From Neomoorella sulfitireducens (GTDB lineage: Bacteria; Bacillota; DSM-521; Neomoorellales; Neomoorellaceae), in the NCBI RefSeq assembly GCF_024733845.1, contig NZ_JANRHG010000003.1, forward strand, positions 124,001 through 188,000: a stretch of DNA of 64,000 nt. The letters run 5' to 3'. This document shows positions 25,796 to 36,077 of this stretch, in pieces. Within the stretch, counting starts at the first letter, position 1, and the number at the start of each line of letters is the position of its first letter. The notes under the pieces are model-generated. The model was not told where the DNA came from. It ran no database searches and saw nothing but the letters and a program-made list of their open reading frames with translations. The position numbers and the translations under genes are program-made.

Positions 25796-26017
25796 TTGCT
25801 GACTAAAACCCTGCAGCTCATTTTTGGCAGCGCCGCCGGCAGGCAGGTCACTTTGAGCATGGCCGATCCCCGGGACAACCTGACCGAAGCAGAAGTACGG
25901 GCAGTCATGCAGCTCATCCTGGATAAAAACATCTTCACGTCCTGTGGTGGGGACCTGGTGACCATTGCCGGAGCCCGCATTGTAACTCGGGACGTCACGG
26001 ATATTATCGCCGCTTAG
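25796..26017 (+). CDS. DUF2922 family protein
   Basis: 73 residues from TTG 25796 with ribosome site GGGAGGTG. The pattern LQLIFGSAAGRQVTLSMADP, DNLTEAEVRAVMQLILDKNI and a C-terminal ARIVTRDVTDIIA matches DUF2922. Function unknown; it follows DUF1659 by about 50 bases and precedes a YvrJ-type gene, the usual order. Confidence 0.85.
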   Translation: MLTKTLQLIFGSAAGRQVTLSMADPRDNLTEAEVRAVMQLILDKNIFTSCGGDLVTIAGARIVTRDVTDIIAA

Positions 26018-26051
26018 GGAGGGGTTCGCCCCTCCTTTTTAAACCGAGGGG

Positions 26052-26258
26052 GTGATCGCGATTGAAGAAATGTTGAAGCTGGCGGCCAACTACGGCTTCC
26101 CGATGGTCATCGCCTTCTACGTCCTGGCGCGGCTGGAGCCGGTCATCAAGGAGCTGCAGAAGTCGGTCACGGTGCTGACCGTGGTGGTAGCCCGCCAGGG
26201 CGGCGTGGACTACGAGGAGGCCCGGAAGCTCGTGGAGGGGAACGGCTTTGTTAAGTAA
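26052..26258 (+). CDS. YvrJ-family small membrane protein
   Basis: 68 residues or slightly fewer. One N-terminal hydrophobic segment (ANYGFPMVIAFYVLARLEP) precedes an amphipathic helix, as in YvrJ proteins, which resemble the membrane end of phage holin-like or BhlA proteins. The start is unclear: GTG 26052 overlaps the GAGGGGG ribosome site and ATG 26070 is far from it. It lies right after DUF2922 and before a peptidoglycan amidase, consistent with a holin-like helper, but that is inference. Confidence 0.78.
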   Translation: MIAIEEMLKLAANYGFPMVIAFYVLARLEPVIKELQKSVTVLTVVVARQGGVDYEEARKLVEGNGFVK

Positions 26259-26269
26259 CATGTTAAAGG

Positions 26270-26301
26270 CCCCGCCGGGAGAAAAAGCCTGGCGGGGTTT
26301 T
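26270..26301 (+). terminator. Rho-independent terminator
   Basis: CCCCGCC and GGCGGGG flank a short loop and are followed by TTTTGATT. It ends the three-gene DUF1659/DUF2922/YvrJ unit. Confidence 0.8.
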
Positions 26302-26510
26302 GATTCTACTGGGAGGCGGAGTTTGGGAGGTTTGCCGGCTCCCATTCAGGCAAAGATTAAATGCGCTTGCAGGTTGTAGGTAACGGGGAACGAGGGGAGG
26401 TTAAACGGTTTTATTACGCGGGCTGTTCCAAAAGCCGACCATGTTGGGATGGAGTTTTACGGCCAGCCTGAAAACAAAGGGATAATAATGAAAAAGGAGG
26501 ACTGTTGCAT

Positions 26511-27368
26511 ATGAAAGTCGAGTACATTATCATCCACCATACCGGCGCCGAGGAAAAGGACGCGAAGCAGGTGCGGCGCTACCACCTTTCTTTAGGCTGG
26601 CGCGACGTGGGCTACAACTACATCATCGAGCGGGACGGCCGAGTGGTTGCCGGCAGGAGCCTTACCATACCCGGCGCCCACTGCCGGGACGCGGGGATGA
26701 ACCACAAGTCTGCCGGGGTGGCCGTCATCGGCAACCTCATGGACCACCCACCCACCCCCGAACAGCGGCAGGCCCTCATAGAGCTGGCGCGGGAGCTGTG
26801 CCGCCGCTACAGCGTCCCGCCGGAGCGGGTCCTGGGGCACAACGAGGTGCCGGGGGCGGCCACAGACTGCCCGGGCCGGTTTTTGGATATGGAACGGCTG
26901 CGGGCGGAGGCGGCCGCCCCTGCCGGAGACGGGGGAACGACGGCGGGTGAAGCCGGTAATAGTGCCAGTAGCGAAACAGTTGAGCATATGGAAGGGGCGG
27001 CACGGGGTGGTTCCGGTGATGCCGCAGCGGGAATTAAGGACGGAGATGCAGCAACGGCGGCTAGAGAGGCAGCCGATAATGCTGCTGCGAGCACGGATGC
27101 CAATAATGGAAGGGCGGAAATGACCCCGGATGACAGAGATTCCGGGGACGGCCCCAACCAGGCTGCGGTGGTGAAAGCCGGCTGTGCGGCGGTGGAAGAT
27201 GCCGCCCGTACAGCAGGGGGTGAAGACCGCGCCGGCGTCAGGGGCGGCCCGGCCAATCTCTGGCGGGTCCAGGTAGGGGCCTTCGCGAAGAAGGAGAACG
27301 CCGAGGCCCTGGCCGAGAAGCTTAGACGTGATGGTTATAGTGTCTTTATCCAGGGACCGCAGGGGTAA
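26511..27368 (+). CDS. N-acetylmuramoyl-L-alanine amidase with SPOR domain
   Basis: 285 residues from ATG 26511, ribosome site AAGGAGG; TTG 26505 is a possible alternative. The N-terminal Amidase_2 domain has the zinc ligands in YIIIHHTGAEE, IPGAHCRDAGMNHK and TDCPGRFLD. Residues ~140-250 are a low-complexity alanine/glycine/aspartate linker. The C-terminus is a short SPOR-like peptidoglycan-binding segment (WRVQVGAFAKKENAEALAEK). No signal peptide is present, so export would need a holin or other route. The enzyme would cut the amide bond between muramic acid and the stem peptide, as in phage endolysins. Confidence 0.9.
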   Translation: MKVEYIIIHHTGAEEKDAKQVRRYHLSLGWRDVGYNYIIERDGRVVAGRSLTIPGAHCRDAGMNHKSAGVAVIGNLMDHPPTPEQRQALIELARELCRRYSVPPERVLGHNEVPGAATDCPGRFLDMERLRAEAAAPAGDGGTTAGEAGNSASSETVEHMEGAARGGSGDAAAGIKDGDAATAAREAADNAAASTDANNGRAEMTPDDRDSGDGPNQAAVVKAGCAAVEDAARTAGGEDRAGVRGGPANLWRVQVGAFAKKENAEALAEKLRRDGYSVFIQGPQG

Positions 27369-27708
27369 AATTCCTGCGATTTTTTAGAAGCAATATATCC
27401 GCCGGAGAGACAAGCAGATAACATATGGTTGGGCCAGTATGTAAAGGCTTCTTCCCAGAACTACTAAACGAGAAATGAGTTCAGTTTGCAGGATATTTAA
27501 GGAAACTGTAGAATTATTTACTGAAAAAAGATACATGGCTGGCTGTCTAAATAAACCTCTTTAAAGACTTGCAACAAAGATCTTTTTTGGTACGAAAGCT
27601 ATAATACTAGCAAGGCAACCCCCTGCACATTGGGTAATAAAATAAAGATTGGCCACATTAACCGTATTTTATGAGGATAACTCCAGGCCAAATGAGGGGG
27701 AAGGGATT

Positions 27709-28593
27709 TTGCACGGGAATTTAATGCTAAAGCCAGGGTTGAGAAGCCGGGTGCCGGCCTTATTGTCCTGGCTTTTGCTGCTTTTATTTTTAACTTTTGT
27801 ATTGGCCGGGTGTAGTGGCAAACAAAACGCTTCCCAAACCCTGCAGCAGGGTCCGGCGAATAGTAATAAAATTAACGACACCCAAAATGCCGCTAATAAC
27901 CAGCAAGAAGCCAGTCAGCAGCCAAAAAACGATAACCAGGACTCCGGGCAAATAAAGTTAATCCCGGTGACAGTTACGGAAGTGGTCGACGGTGACACCC
28001 TGCATGTAAAGATTAACGGCCGGGAAGAAAAGGTGAGGTTGATCGGCGTCAACACGCCCGAGATCGCCCACCCGGACCTGGGGATTAAAGAGGAGCCTTA
28101 CGGCAAGGAGGCCCTGGGCTATACCCAGAAGCGGCTGGACAGCAGGCAGGTCTACCTGGAGCTGGATGTAGGCGAGCGGGACAAATACGGCCGGCTGCTG
28201 GCCTACGTGTGGCTGGAAAAGCCGGCAAACGACAGCGAAGCTGAAGTCCGGGCCAAGATGTATAACGCCGAACTGCTCCTTAACGGCTACGCCCAGGTGA
28301 TGACTGTTCCACCCAACGTCAAGTATGCCGACCTGTTTACCAAACTCCAGCAAGAGGCCCGGGAGGCGGGCAAGAGCCTGTGGGGTGCGGCCGTAACCGC
28401 TCCGCCCCCGGCCCCTGGCGGTAAAAGCGGCAGCGCAGCGAAATACATCGGTAACTCCAGCTCGAAGAAGTTCCATTACCCAGACTGCCAGTGGGCAAAG
28501 GAGATAAGCCCTAAGAATCGCGTGGAGTTTAACAGTAGAGAAGAAGCCATAAAAGCCGGCTACCAGCCGTGTAAGGAGTGTAGGCCATTGTAA
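27709..28593 (+). CDS. Lipoprotein thermonuclease (SNase) with Cys-rich tail
   Basis: About 294 residues from TTG 27709 (GAGGGGG upstream); ATG 27724 is the alternative. A hydrophobic stretch ends in the lipobox VLAGC, so the mature protein should be lipid-anchored outside. A glutamine/asparagine-rich spacer leads to a staphylococcal-nuclease domain: TEVVDGDTLHVKINGREEKV, RLIGVNTPE and GERDKYGRLLAYVWL, with the catalytic arginine and acid residues in place. The last ~45 residues resemble an Ada-type metal-binding domain (KYIGNSSSKKFHYPDCQWAK, PCKECRPL). It would degrade extracellular DNA or RNA. About 280 bases upstream hold nothing recognisable. Confidence 0.88.
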   Translation: MHGNLMLKPGLRSRVPALLSWLLLLLFLTFVLAGCSGKQNASQTLQQGPANSNKINDTQNAANNQQEASQQPKNDNQDSGQIKLIPVTVTEVVDGDTLHVKINGREEKVRLIGVNTPEIAHPDLGIKEEPYGKEALGYTQKRLDSRQVYLELDVGERDKYGRLLAYVWLEKPANDSEAEVRAKMYNAELLLNGYAQVMTVPPNVKYADLFTKLQQEAREAGKSLWGAAVTAPPPAPGGKSGSAAKYIGNSSSKKFHYPDCQWAKEISPKNRVEFNSREEAIKAGYQPCKECRPL

Positions 28594-28670
28594 TAAGAAA
28601 ATAAATGAGAGATTCTTAAAGAATTCTGAAAGAACTACTTACGACAGCATAGACCGAGGAGGTAAAAAAT

Positions 28671-28898
28671 ATGCCAAGGAAAACCCATCATGTCGTACCA
28701 AATCCGAAGGGTGGCTGGGATATTAAAAAAGGCGGCGCAGAACGTTCTTCAGGACACTTTGAAACAAAACAGGAAGCGATAAAACGAGCAAGAGAGATTA
28801 GCAAAAATCAAGGAAGCGAATTGGTGATTCATAATCGTAATGGACAAATCTCGGGAGCAGATAGCCACGGAAATGACCCATATCCGCCTAAGGGTTAA
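28671..28898 (+). CDS. DUF2188 family protein
   Basis: 75 residues, ribosome site GAGGAGG before ATG 28671. The sequence matches DUF2188: HHVVPNPKGGWDIKKGGAER, then FETKQEAIKRAREISKNQGS and LVIHNRNGQI. Function unknown; such small proteins are frequent cargo of mobile elements. It stands alone. Confidence 0.85.
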   Translation: MPRKTHHVVPNPKGGWDIKKGGAERSSGHFETKQEAIKRAREISKNQGSELVIHNRNGQISGADSHGNDPYPPKG

Positions 28899-29021
28899 GG
28901 ATTAAAGTTGATTGAATAAAAAAGTTAAGCTATTAACATTTAGATCTGGGTTTTACCAATTCGCTTACTGTATTTTTATGGGATATTCTGAACTAAACTG
29001 AATTTCAGCCTGAGGTAAGAT

Positions 29022-29567
29022 ATGGTTACTTTAGGGATACTACCCCCAATAGGTCTACTGGGGTTGGTCTCAGATATAGTTGGTGCCTACTACCTAGCGT
29101 CGAGTTTTATCAGGAAGCGCCCGGAAGAAATAATCCAGGAAGCTGGTTCATATTGGGGCTATAATCCATCGCTATTAAATAGTATGGTCGAACAACAAGT
29201 AGAGGCGTGGTTAGGATTTACCTTGCTTTCAATCGGTTTTTTGGGTCAATCTGCGACTTATGCAACAGGTGGCCTACAGAATGTATTAAATGCTAGTCAA
29301 TTCCTTTGTAGTGGCCTTATAGGGATCTTTTTATTCTTAGTCACAAATATAGTTAAACATCCACTCCTTAAATGGCGATTACGTGTCGTTGGTATAAAGT
29401 TAGTGCGCGAGGAAATTAATGATTATCTTAAAAGAAAACCTGAGGATAAGAGTTATCTTTTGAATAACATAAGCAGGTACTTAGAATTTCTTCAACTTAA
29501 GCGCCTACAAGGAGAAACAGATGAGGAGGCATTGGATAGAGTAATCAAAATCTGCTTGCACAAGTAA
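29022..29567 (+). CDS. Membrane protein of unknown function
   Basis: 181 residues. Hydrophobic segments lie near 5-28, 63-82 and 95-113, followed by a soluble, charged C-terminal half (RLRVVGIKLVREEINDYLKR). No family is recognised. The gene is AT-rich, like the type III-like restriction genes that follow 115 bases later, and may have been acquired with them. Confidence 0.6.
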   Translation: MVTLGILPPIGLLGLVSDIVGAYYLASSFIRKRPEEIIQEAGSYWGYNPSLLNSMVEQQVEAWLGFTLLSIGFLGQSATYATGGLQNVLNASQFLCSGLIGIFLFLVTNIVKHPLLKWRLRVVGIKLVREEINDYLKRKPEDKSYLLNNISRYLEFLQLKRLQGETDEEALDRVIKICLHK

Positions 29568-29682
29568 TAATAGATAATTCTATAAAGAGATAGGGGCAAT
29601 AGGTTAACCAAAATATACGACTTTATAAAGTAAAGTTTATAAGAAAGCATTTCATAAGTATTTTAGAGCAGGAGGTTCACTT

Positions 29683-32600
29683 ATGGAAGAAGCTATTAAT
29701 AAGCTTAAAGGATTGTTGCGTACATTATTTCAGTTTGACTGCGTAGATTTAGACTTCGGTATTTACCGCATTCTGAATTATAAGCGAGAGGCCATTGAGA
29801 GGTTTATTGAAGAGGATCTTATCGAGGCCGTCTCCACAGAACTTAAGAGGGGGCTTCTGGCTCAACAGATTAAGGCCGCCTCAGAATTGCAGCAGGTGGC
29901 TCAACAAATACGTGAGGTCCTTGGTAACGATGCCCTTGATGATGATGGGAGATTGGTCGAGACTTATCATAACACGCCCTTGGGCCGTCGATATCTGGAG
30001 CTCCAGGCTCAAGCTACTGGCGCGAAAAAGAGGGATGCTCTGGAAACCTTGATTTTTAACCACCTCTATAACTTCTTCAGTCGTTACTACGATAATGGTG
30101 ATTTTATCTCAAAACGGCGTTATTCCGAACAGCATAAGTATGTTATCCCCTATAACGGGGAAGAAGTCTATTTATACTGGGCGAATAATGATCAATATTA
30201 CGTAAAGACAACTGAGTATTTCAAGGATTACCGTTTCCAGACGCCTTATGGAATAGCCGTACATTTTAAACTGCAAGAAGCTCAGGTGGAGAAAGACAAT
30301 AACAAAGGTGATAAACGGTTTTTCTTCCCTAAAATTGCGGAGTCTAGCTTTAACCCGGAGACCCCGGAGATCATTATCCCTTTCGAGTTCCGGCCGTTGA
30401 CCGAACAGGAGAAAACCAAATATGGAACCAGAAATCACCAGCAGGAGACTATTATCGCCGAGGCTTTGGAAAAAATACCCGCACAATTTAAGGATAATGC
30501 AGAGGTTTTGGCTGCCCTGATGGCCGAACGACGCAAGGCAAGCGATGGCCGGAGCATATCATACCTGGAACACCACCTCCGCCAGTACACCCGTCGCAAT
30601 ACTTCAGATTTCTTTATTCACAAAGACCTTAAAGGCTTTTTAATGCGGGAGCTGGACTTTTACTTGAAGAACGAGGTATTAAACCTGGATGATCTGGAAG
30701 CTGCAGGTGAAACACAGGCAGAAGGATGGTTCCAGGCCATTCGGGTTATTAGGGCCATTGGCACTCGTATTATCTCCTTCCTGGCCCAGATTGAAAACTT
30801 CCAGAAAAAGCTCTTTGAAAAGAAAAAGTTCATAACCGGAACCCAGTATTGCATTACGGTGGAAAATATAAAGGAAGAGTTTTACGAAGAAATTGCTGCC
30901 AATGATGCTCAGTGGGCTGAGTGGAAAGAATTATTTCATATTGATGAGGAGGAGCGGAACCTTTTTACAGCGGATCTCGCCACACAAGTAGAAAAGCGGG
31001 TTGCTTTTCTCAAAACACATCCCACATTGGTGCTGGATACCAGGTATTTCGATAGAGACTTCGTAGATCGGCTGCTGGCTAGCGTTGAGGACCTCGATGA
31101 CCAGATCGACGGATTGTTGGTTAATAGCGAAAACTTCCAGGCCTTGAACTTGCTCATGGAAAAGTACCGGGGAAAAGTAAAGTGTATCTATATTGATCCG
31201 CCATATAATACTGCAAGCACTAAAATTCTTTATAAAAACGATTACGAACACTCGTCCTGGCTAAGTTTATTATCTAATAGGCTCGAGAGATCCAAAGTAT
31301 TCCTGATGCCCTCAGGATGTATAGCAGTCGCTATAGATGATTATGAGGGTGGCTATCTTAGAGTGGAGTTAGATCAGATATTCGGCTTTAATAATCGTCT
31401 GGGGACCGTGGTAGTTCTCCATAATCCTGGCGGAAGACATGATGATAAATATATTGCTACTGCTCACGAGTATATGTATATCTATGGCCTTGATCTCCAG
31501 CACACTCAAACTAACTTTTTGCCCCTTAATGAAGATGATATAGAGACATTCAAACACGAAGATGAAAAAGGTAGTTACCGAACCCGTGAATTTAGAAGAA
31601 GCGGGTCAAACTCTACTCGTGAAGCACGGCCTAAAATGTATTATCCACTACTAGTCCGGTCTAGTGATTTAAGTTTATCCACAATTTCTGACCAAGAGTA
31701 TAAAATGATCTATGATGATAGTAAAGGGATATTCGACGATAAATATTTAGATCAGCTAAAAGCCATGTATGAAAAGAAAGGATTTCATTTCCTATTACCA
31801 ATTGACTCAAATGGTATAAAGAGAGTATGGCGGTGGTCACTGGAAACATTTCGGCAAAGGAAAGAAGATGTTTTTGTTTCTAATGGGCCTAATGGGTATG
31901 TAGTAAAAGTTAAGGACAGGCTAGATGAAAAGCCGGGTTTAAAACCAAAATCTGTCTGGAAAGATTCTAAATATAGTGCCGCTCTGGGCACAGTTTTGCT
32001 AAAAGATATTCTGGGTGTCAATCAAAGCTTCAATTATCCGAAGTCAATAAGTACTGTTGAAGATATAATTAGGGTCCTGGCTAACGACAATGATATTATA
32101 CTGGATTACTTCGCGGGTTCTGGAACAACGGGTCAGGCGGTAATACAACTTAACCGCGAAGATGAAGGAGAACGCAAATTCATCTTAGTTGAAATGGGTG
32201 AGTATTTCGATACGGTGCTTTTACCGCGAATTAAGAAGGTTATCTTCACCCCTGAATGGAAAAATGGCAAACCAGAGCGTATGGCAACCGACGAGGAAGC
32301 TGACCGAAGCCCGAAGATTATCAAGTATATCCGCTTAGAATCCTATGAGGATAGCTTGAACAATATTTCTTTTAAGTCATCGGTTGAGCAGCAAGTCTGG
32401 GATTTTGACGACTACCTGCTGAAATACATGCTTGATTGGGAGACCAAGGATAGCGAGACATTCCTAAATATAGAAAAACTAGCCAGTCCATTTAACTATA
32501 AGCTTACCCTTATTGACGGCCAGGAGACAAAAATAAAACCTGTAGATCTTCCTGAGACGTTTAATTACTTAATAGGGATACATGTTTCTAGCCGGCAAGT

Positions 32601-32844
32601 ATACCAGGACGGCAACCGCCGTTACCTGGTCTATCGTGGCTTTGTTAACCATAAACAAGTAGCCATCATCTGGAGGGATATAGAAGGATGGAGCAAAGAG
32701 GATTATGAACGGGATAAAGATTTCGTGGTCGGCCTAAAGCTCACAGATGGTGCAGATGAGATTTTTGTCAACGGCGACAGCTTTATCCCGGGAGCCCGGT
32801 CTCTAGATCCTCTATTCAAAAGCCGGATGTTTGGAGGTGTATGA
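29683..32844 (+). CDS. Type III-like DNA methyltransferase (Mod)
   Basis: 1053 residues, ribosome site CAGGAGG. A long N-terminal region (about 480 residues) precedes the methylase core. The catalytic motif CIYIDPPYNTAS lies near residues 502-513 and the SAM-binding motif LDYFAGSGTTGQAV near 807-820: motif IV comes before motif I, the beta-class order of type III Mod and similar N6-adenine methylases. The C-terminal 170 residues are unassigned. It lies three bases before the helicase-nuclease gene, so the pair is one operon. The protein is longer than classical Mod (about 650 residues), and recognition is probably in the extra regions. Confidence 0.87.
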   Translation: MEEAINKLKGLLRTLFQFDCVDLDFGIYRILNYKREAIERFIEEDLIEAVSTELKRGLLAQQIKAASELQQVAQQIREVLGNDALDDDGRLVETYHNTPLGRRYLELQAQATGAKKRDALETLIFNHLYNFFSRYYDNGDFISKRRYSEQHKYVIPYNGEEVYLYWANNDQYYVKTTEYFKDYRFQTPYGIAVHFKLQEAQVEKDNNKGDKRFFFPKIAESSFNPETPEIIIPFEFRPLTEQEKTKYGTRNHQQETIIAEALEKIPAQFKDNAEVLAALMAERRKASDGRSISYLEHHLRQYTRRNTSDFFIHKDLKGFLMRELDFYLKNEVLNLDDLEAAGETQAEGWFQAIRVIRAIGTRIISFLAQIENFQKKLFEKKKFITGTQYCITVENIKEEFYEEIAANDAQWAEWKELFHIDEEERNLFTADLATQVEKRVAFLKTHPTLVLDTRYFDRDFVDRLLASVEDLDDQIDGLLVNSENFQALNLLMEKYRGKVKCIYIDPPYNTASTKILYKNDYEHSSWLSLLSNRLERSKVFLMPSGCIAVAIDDYEGGYLRVELDQIFGFNNRLGTVVVLHNPGGRHDDKYIATAHEYMYIYGLDLQHTQTNFLPLNEDDIETFKHEDEKGSYRTREFRRSGSNSTREARPKMYYPLLVRSSDLSLSTISDQEYKMIYDDSKGIFDDKYLDQLKAMYEKKGFHFLLPIDSNGIKRVWRWSLETFRQRKEDVFVSNGPNGYVVKVKDRLDEKPGLKPKSVWKDSKYSAALGTVLLKDILGVNQSFNYPKSISTVEDIIRVLANDNDIILDYFAGSGTTGQAVIQLNREDEGERKFILVEMGEYFDTVLLPRIKKVIFTPEWKNGKPERMATDEEADRSPKIIKYIRLESYEDSLNNISFKSSVEQQVWDFDDYLLKYMLDWETKDSETFLNIEKLASPFNYKLTLIDGQETKIKPVDLPETFNYLIGIHVSSRQVYQDGNRRYLVYRGFVNHKQVAIIWRDIEGWSKEDYERDKDFVVGLKLTDGADEIFVNGDSFIPGARSLDPLFKSRMFGGV

Positions 32845-32847
32845 CGT

Positions 32848-35800
32848 TTGCCCCGTAGAAACCGTAGTACACAGTCATCAAATAATGGTTCCACCTATGT
32901 TAAATTAGAAGAACGCCTGGTCCTACTAGCCTGGCTTAACAGTCTTTTTGGATATAAAAGCAATAAAGAGATGTTAACCGATTTGAAGGATACCGGAGAA
33001 GGTTTCGATCCGGAAGGTCGGAGTTTTATTTATCATCATCTGGTAGGCCGTGGTGACAAGCTGCGTATTCCTGTAGAAAAACTGGAAATGTACGACGAAA
33101 ACATACGTAAGCATCTTGCCACTATTAATCAAGGCCGGATTAAACCGGTTACGTTAAGATATTTTCAATATCTAGCCTTGTTGTATACTGAAATATTTCT
33201 GGACTGGCGTTTCAATCATCCAGTTGAATTACTAAGCCAGTTAAACGCCTTTGTTGTGGCCCGCAATAATGCTAAAGCCCCGGGAGAGCAGCCTGACCCC
33301 CTTTTTACTGAGGAAGACTTAAATAAAGTTGCCTTTTGGATGGCCACCGGCAGCGGCAAAACATTAATTATGCATTTTAACTACTACCAGTTTCTGCACT
33401 ATAACCGCAAGCCATTAGATAATATTATTTTAATTACACCAAATGAAGGGCTCACTGAACAACATATGGCAGAGATGGATGCTTCCAATATACCTTATGA
33501 ACGCGTTAGTTATCAAGGTAATGGCTTTTCCCAGCAGGGTCACAATATAGTTAAAGTGATCGAGATAACCAAGTTGGTAGAAGAAAAAAAGGGCGGCGGG
33601 GTAAGAGTACCGGTAGAAAGTTTCCAGGGAAATAAACTTATCTTCGTAGATGAGGGCCACAAAGGTACTGGTGGCGAGGCTTGGCGCAAAGTTCGTGATG
33701 AACTGGGTCAGACAGGTTTTACCTTTGAGTACAGTGCCACCTTCGGTCAGGCTCTCACAGCCACCCGTGATGACGAGTTGACAGCCGAATATGGCAAAGC
33801 TATTATTTTCGACTACTCCTATCGCTATTTTTACGGTGATGGCTATGGTAAGGATTTCCATATTATAAACCTTGGCGAAGAAGTAACTGGGAATGATACC
33901 GACATTTTGCTGCTGGGCAACCTGCTAAGCTTCTATGAACAGCAACGCTGCTTTGCGGAGCAGTCCGAAGACCTGCGGCCATACAACTTGGAAAAGCCAC
34001 TCTGGGTTTTTGTTTGTAGTAGTGTAAATGGTGTTTATACGGAAAACAAAAAAAAGCGGTCAGACGTACTTACGGTAGCGCGCTTTCTGCACCGATTTCT
34101 TATTAATAAAGAGGATTGGGCAGTAAACACTATCGGTGAGCTCATCCAGGGTAATAGTGGTTTGGTTAATAAAGAAGGGAAAGATCTATTTGCTGACCGG
34201 TTTGCTTACCTGCGTAGTGTGAACACCGAGCCACAAGCTATTTATCAGGACATGCTAGCCACTGTCTTCCATGCCCAGGCCAGCGGTGGGCTTCACATCT
34301 GTGACCTCCGGGGCCAGGAAGGTGAGTTAGGCCTAAAGGTAAGTGGCGCGGGGGAATATTTTGGATTAATTTATATTGGCGAAACCAGCGAATTTAAAAA
34401 ACTCGTAAACAAGGACAATAGTGGTATTACCGTGGAAGAAGATGTAATCTCAGAGTCGCTGTTTGCCACTATTAACCGGCCGGATACAACTATAAATATC
34501 CTTATTGGTGCAAAAAAGTTCATAGAAGGCTGGAATAGCTGGCGTGTATCTAATATGGGTCTCCTTAACATTGGTCGTAGTGAAGGATCGCAAATTATCC
34601 AGCTTTTCGGCCGGGGAGTGCGACTGCGAGGCCGAGATTTCAGCCTTAAGCGCAGCTCAGCATTGGACGGTGAGCATCCCCAACACCTCAGGTTACTGGA
34701 GACGTTAAACATTTTTGCCGTACGGGCTAATTATATGGCCCAGTTCCGCGAGTACCTTGAGCGGGAGGGTGTGGAAACTGAGGGGCATATTGAATTACCG
34801 TTAGCTATACGGCCCAACCGGAACTTCCTGAACAAAGAGTTATTGATGCCAAAGTTACCGGAAGGAAAAAGTTTTAGAGAAGAATGCTGGCTACTCCTGG
34901 CTCCTGATCCTGCCGTTAAGGTTACAGTCGATATGTCCCTTAAGGTAGAGGCTATTCGCAGCCTTGAGGACGGAATAGCCACCATATCTATACGCGCCGG
35001 CCAGGAACAGGTGATCCCCTCTGCAAGCTTGAACTTAGTAGATTGGCAGGCTGTTTATCTCGAGTTAATGAAATTTAAGGAGCAAAAAGGTTTCTCAAAT
35101 CTTATTCTACGCCCAGAGACACCCAGGCAGTTGATTGAATTTAATGAGCCTCGTCTTTACAAGCTTCTCGCAAATGAAACGGTGGTTAAACCTAAGTCTT
35201 TTGAGCAGATACTTTTATTACAAGAGGCAGTGCTTTCCATCCTCCGAAAATATATAGAAAAGTATTATCGAGTTTACCAGGAACGCTGGGAAACACAAAA
35301 TATGATTTATGATTTTCTTGACGAATGCCATCCAAACTTCCAGGACTATACCGTAAAGATATCCCGGAAAGAAAGGCAGCTTATTGCTGCCGTGAAAAAG
35401 CTTATTGATGAGGGTCAGCGTATTTATGAAAAAGATACCGAAGAATTACCCAATATTTATTTCGATAGACATCTTTACCAGCCGTTACTTATTGAACGTG
35501 ACGACAGGATTAAAACCGTACCTCCGGGATTAAAGGAAAGTGAGCGGCGGTTTGTAGATGATTTGCGTAAATATGTTCTGCGGGAGGCGGGTGGCAAGCT
35601 GGCGACAAAGGAAATATTTCTTCTCCGTAACTTGAGTCGTGGTAAGGGTATAGGCTTCTTCGAGAACGAAGGTTTTTTCCCGGATTTTATTCTTTGGATT
35701 AAAGAAGGCAGCTCCCAGCGTATCGTATTCATTGAACCACATGGCATGATCCACGAAAAGGCCTACTGGACCAACGATAAAATTAGATTACATGAACGCC

Positions 35801-36036
35801 TGCGGGAACTCTCACAGGAATGGGGTGAAAAGAACGGGTTAAAAGATGTGGAACTCGATTCTTTTATAATATCTGCTACTCCTTATGAAGTTTTACGAAT
35901 GTACTATGGTGAAAATTGGACACGTAAAGAGTTTGCTGAGAGGCATATTCTGTTTTTTGATGAATCTGGTAATGTTGATTACTTGGGCGCGCTTTTCGCT
36001 GTAAATGATAATTTGTTAAATCACGCTACTAAGTAG
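32848..36036 (+). CDS. Type III-like restriction helicase (Res)
   Basis: 1062 residues from TTG 32848, ribosome site GGAGGTG. Superfamily 2 motifs: Walker A WMATGSGKT near residues 164-172, FVDEGHKG near 267-274, motif VI region IIQLFGRGVRLRG near 588-600. The C-terminal nuclease domain has FPDFILWIKEG near 945 and IVFIEPHGM near 961-969. Type III nucleases usually have E-x-K or D-P-K at that point, so the lysine is replaced by histidine here. It should translocate along DNA and cleave with Mod, if the nuclease is active. The operon is the main defence cargo of the element ending at 38604. Confidence 0.87.
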   Translation: MPRRNRSTQSSNNGSTYVKLEERLVLLAWLNSLFGYKSNKEMLTDLKDTGEGFDPEGRSFIYHHLVGRGDKLRIPVEKLEMYDENIRKHLATINQGRIKPVTLRYFQYLALLYTEIFLDWRFNHPVELLSQLNAFVVARNNAKAPGEQPDPLFTEEDLNKVAFWMATGSGKTLIMHFNYYQFLHYNRKPLDNIILITPNEGLTEQHMAEMDASNIPYERVSYQGNGFSQQGHNIVKVIEITKLVEEKKGGGVRVPVESFQGNKLIFVDEGHKGTGGEAWRKVRDELGQTGFTFEYSATFGQALTATRDDELTAEYGKAIIFDYSYRYFYGDGYGKDFHIINLGEEVTGNDTDILLLGNLLSFYEQQRCFAEQSEDLRPYNLEKPLWVFVCSSVNGVYTENKKKRSDVLTVARFLHRFLINKEDWAVNTIGELIQGNSGLVNKEGKDLFADRFAYLRSVNTEPQAIYQDMLATVFHAQASGGLHICDLRGQEGELGLKVSGAGEYFGLIYIGETSEFKKLVNKDNSGITVEEDVISESLFATINRPDTTINILIGAKKFIEGWNSWRVSNMGLLNIGRSEGSQIIQLFGRGVRLRGRDFSLKRSSALDGEHPQHLRLLETLNIFAVRANYMAQFREYLEREGVETEGHIELPLAIRPNRNFLNKELLMPKLPEGKSFREECWLLLAPDPAVKVTVDMSLKVEAIRSLEDGIATISIRAGQEQVIPSASLNLVDWQAVYLELMKFKEQKGFSNLILRPETPRQLIEFNEPRLYKLLANETVVKPKSFEQILLLQEAVLSILRKYIEKYYRVYQERWETQNMIYDFLDECHPNFQDYTVKISRKERQLIAAVKKLIDEGQRIYEKDTEELPNIYFDRHLYQPLLIERDDRIKTVPPGLKESERRFVDDLRKYVLREAGGKLATKEIFLLRNLSRGKGIGFFENEGFFPDFILWIKEGSSQRIVFIEPHGMIHEKAYWTNDKIRLHERLRELSQEWGEKNGLKDVELDSFIISATPYEVLRMYYGENWTRKEFAERHILFFDESGNVDYLGALFAVNDNLLNHATK

Positions 36037-36077
36037 TTAACGGCGCTTGTTCGTTATGCAGGGTGAGGGGAATTGCT

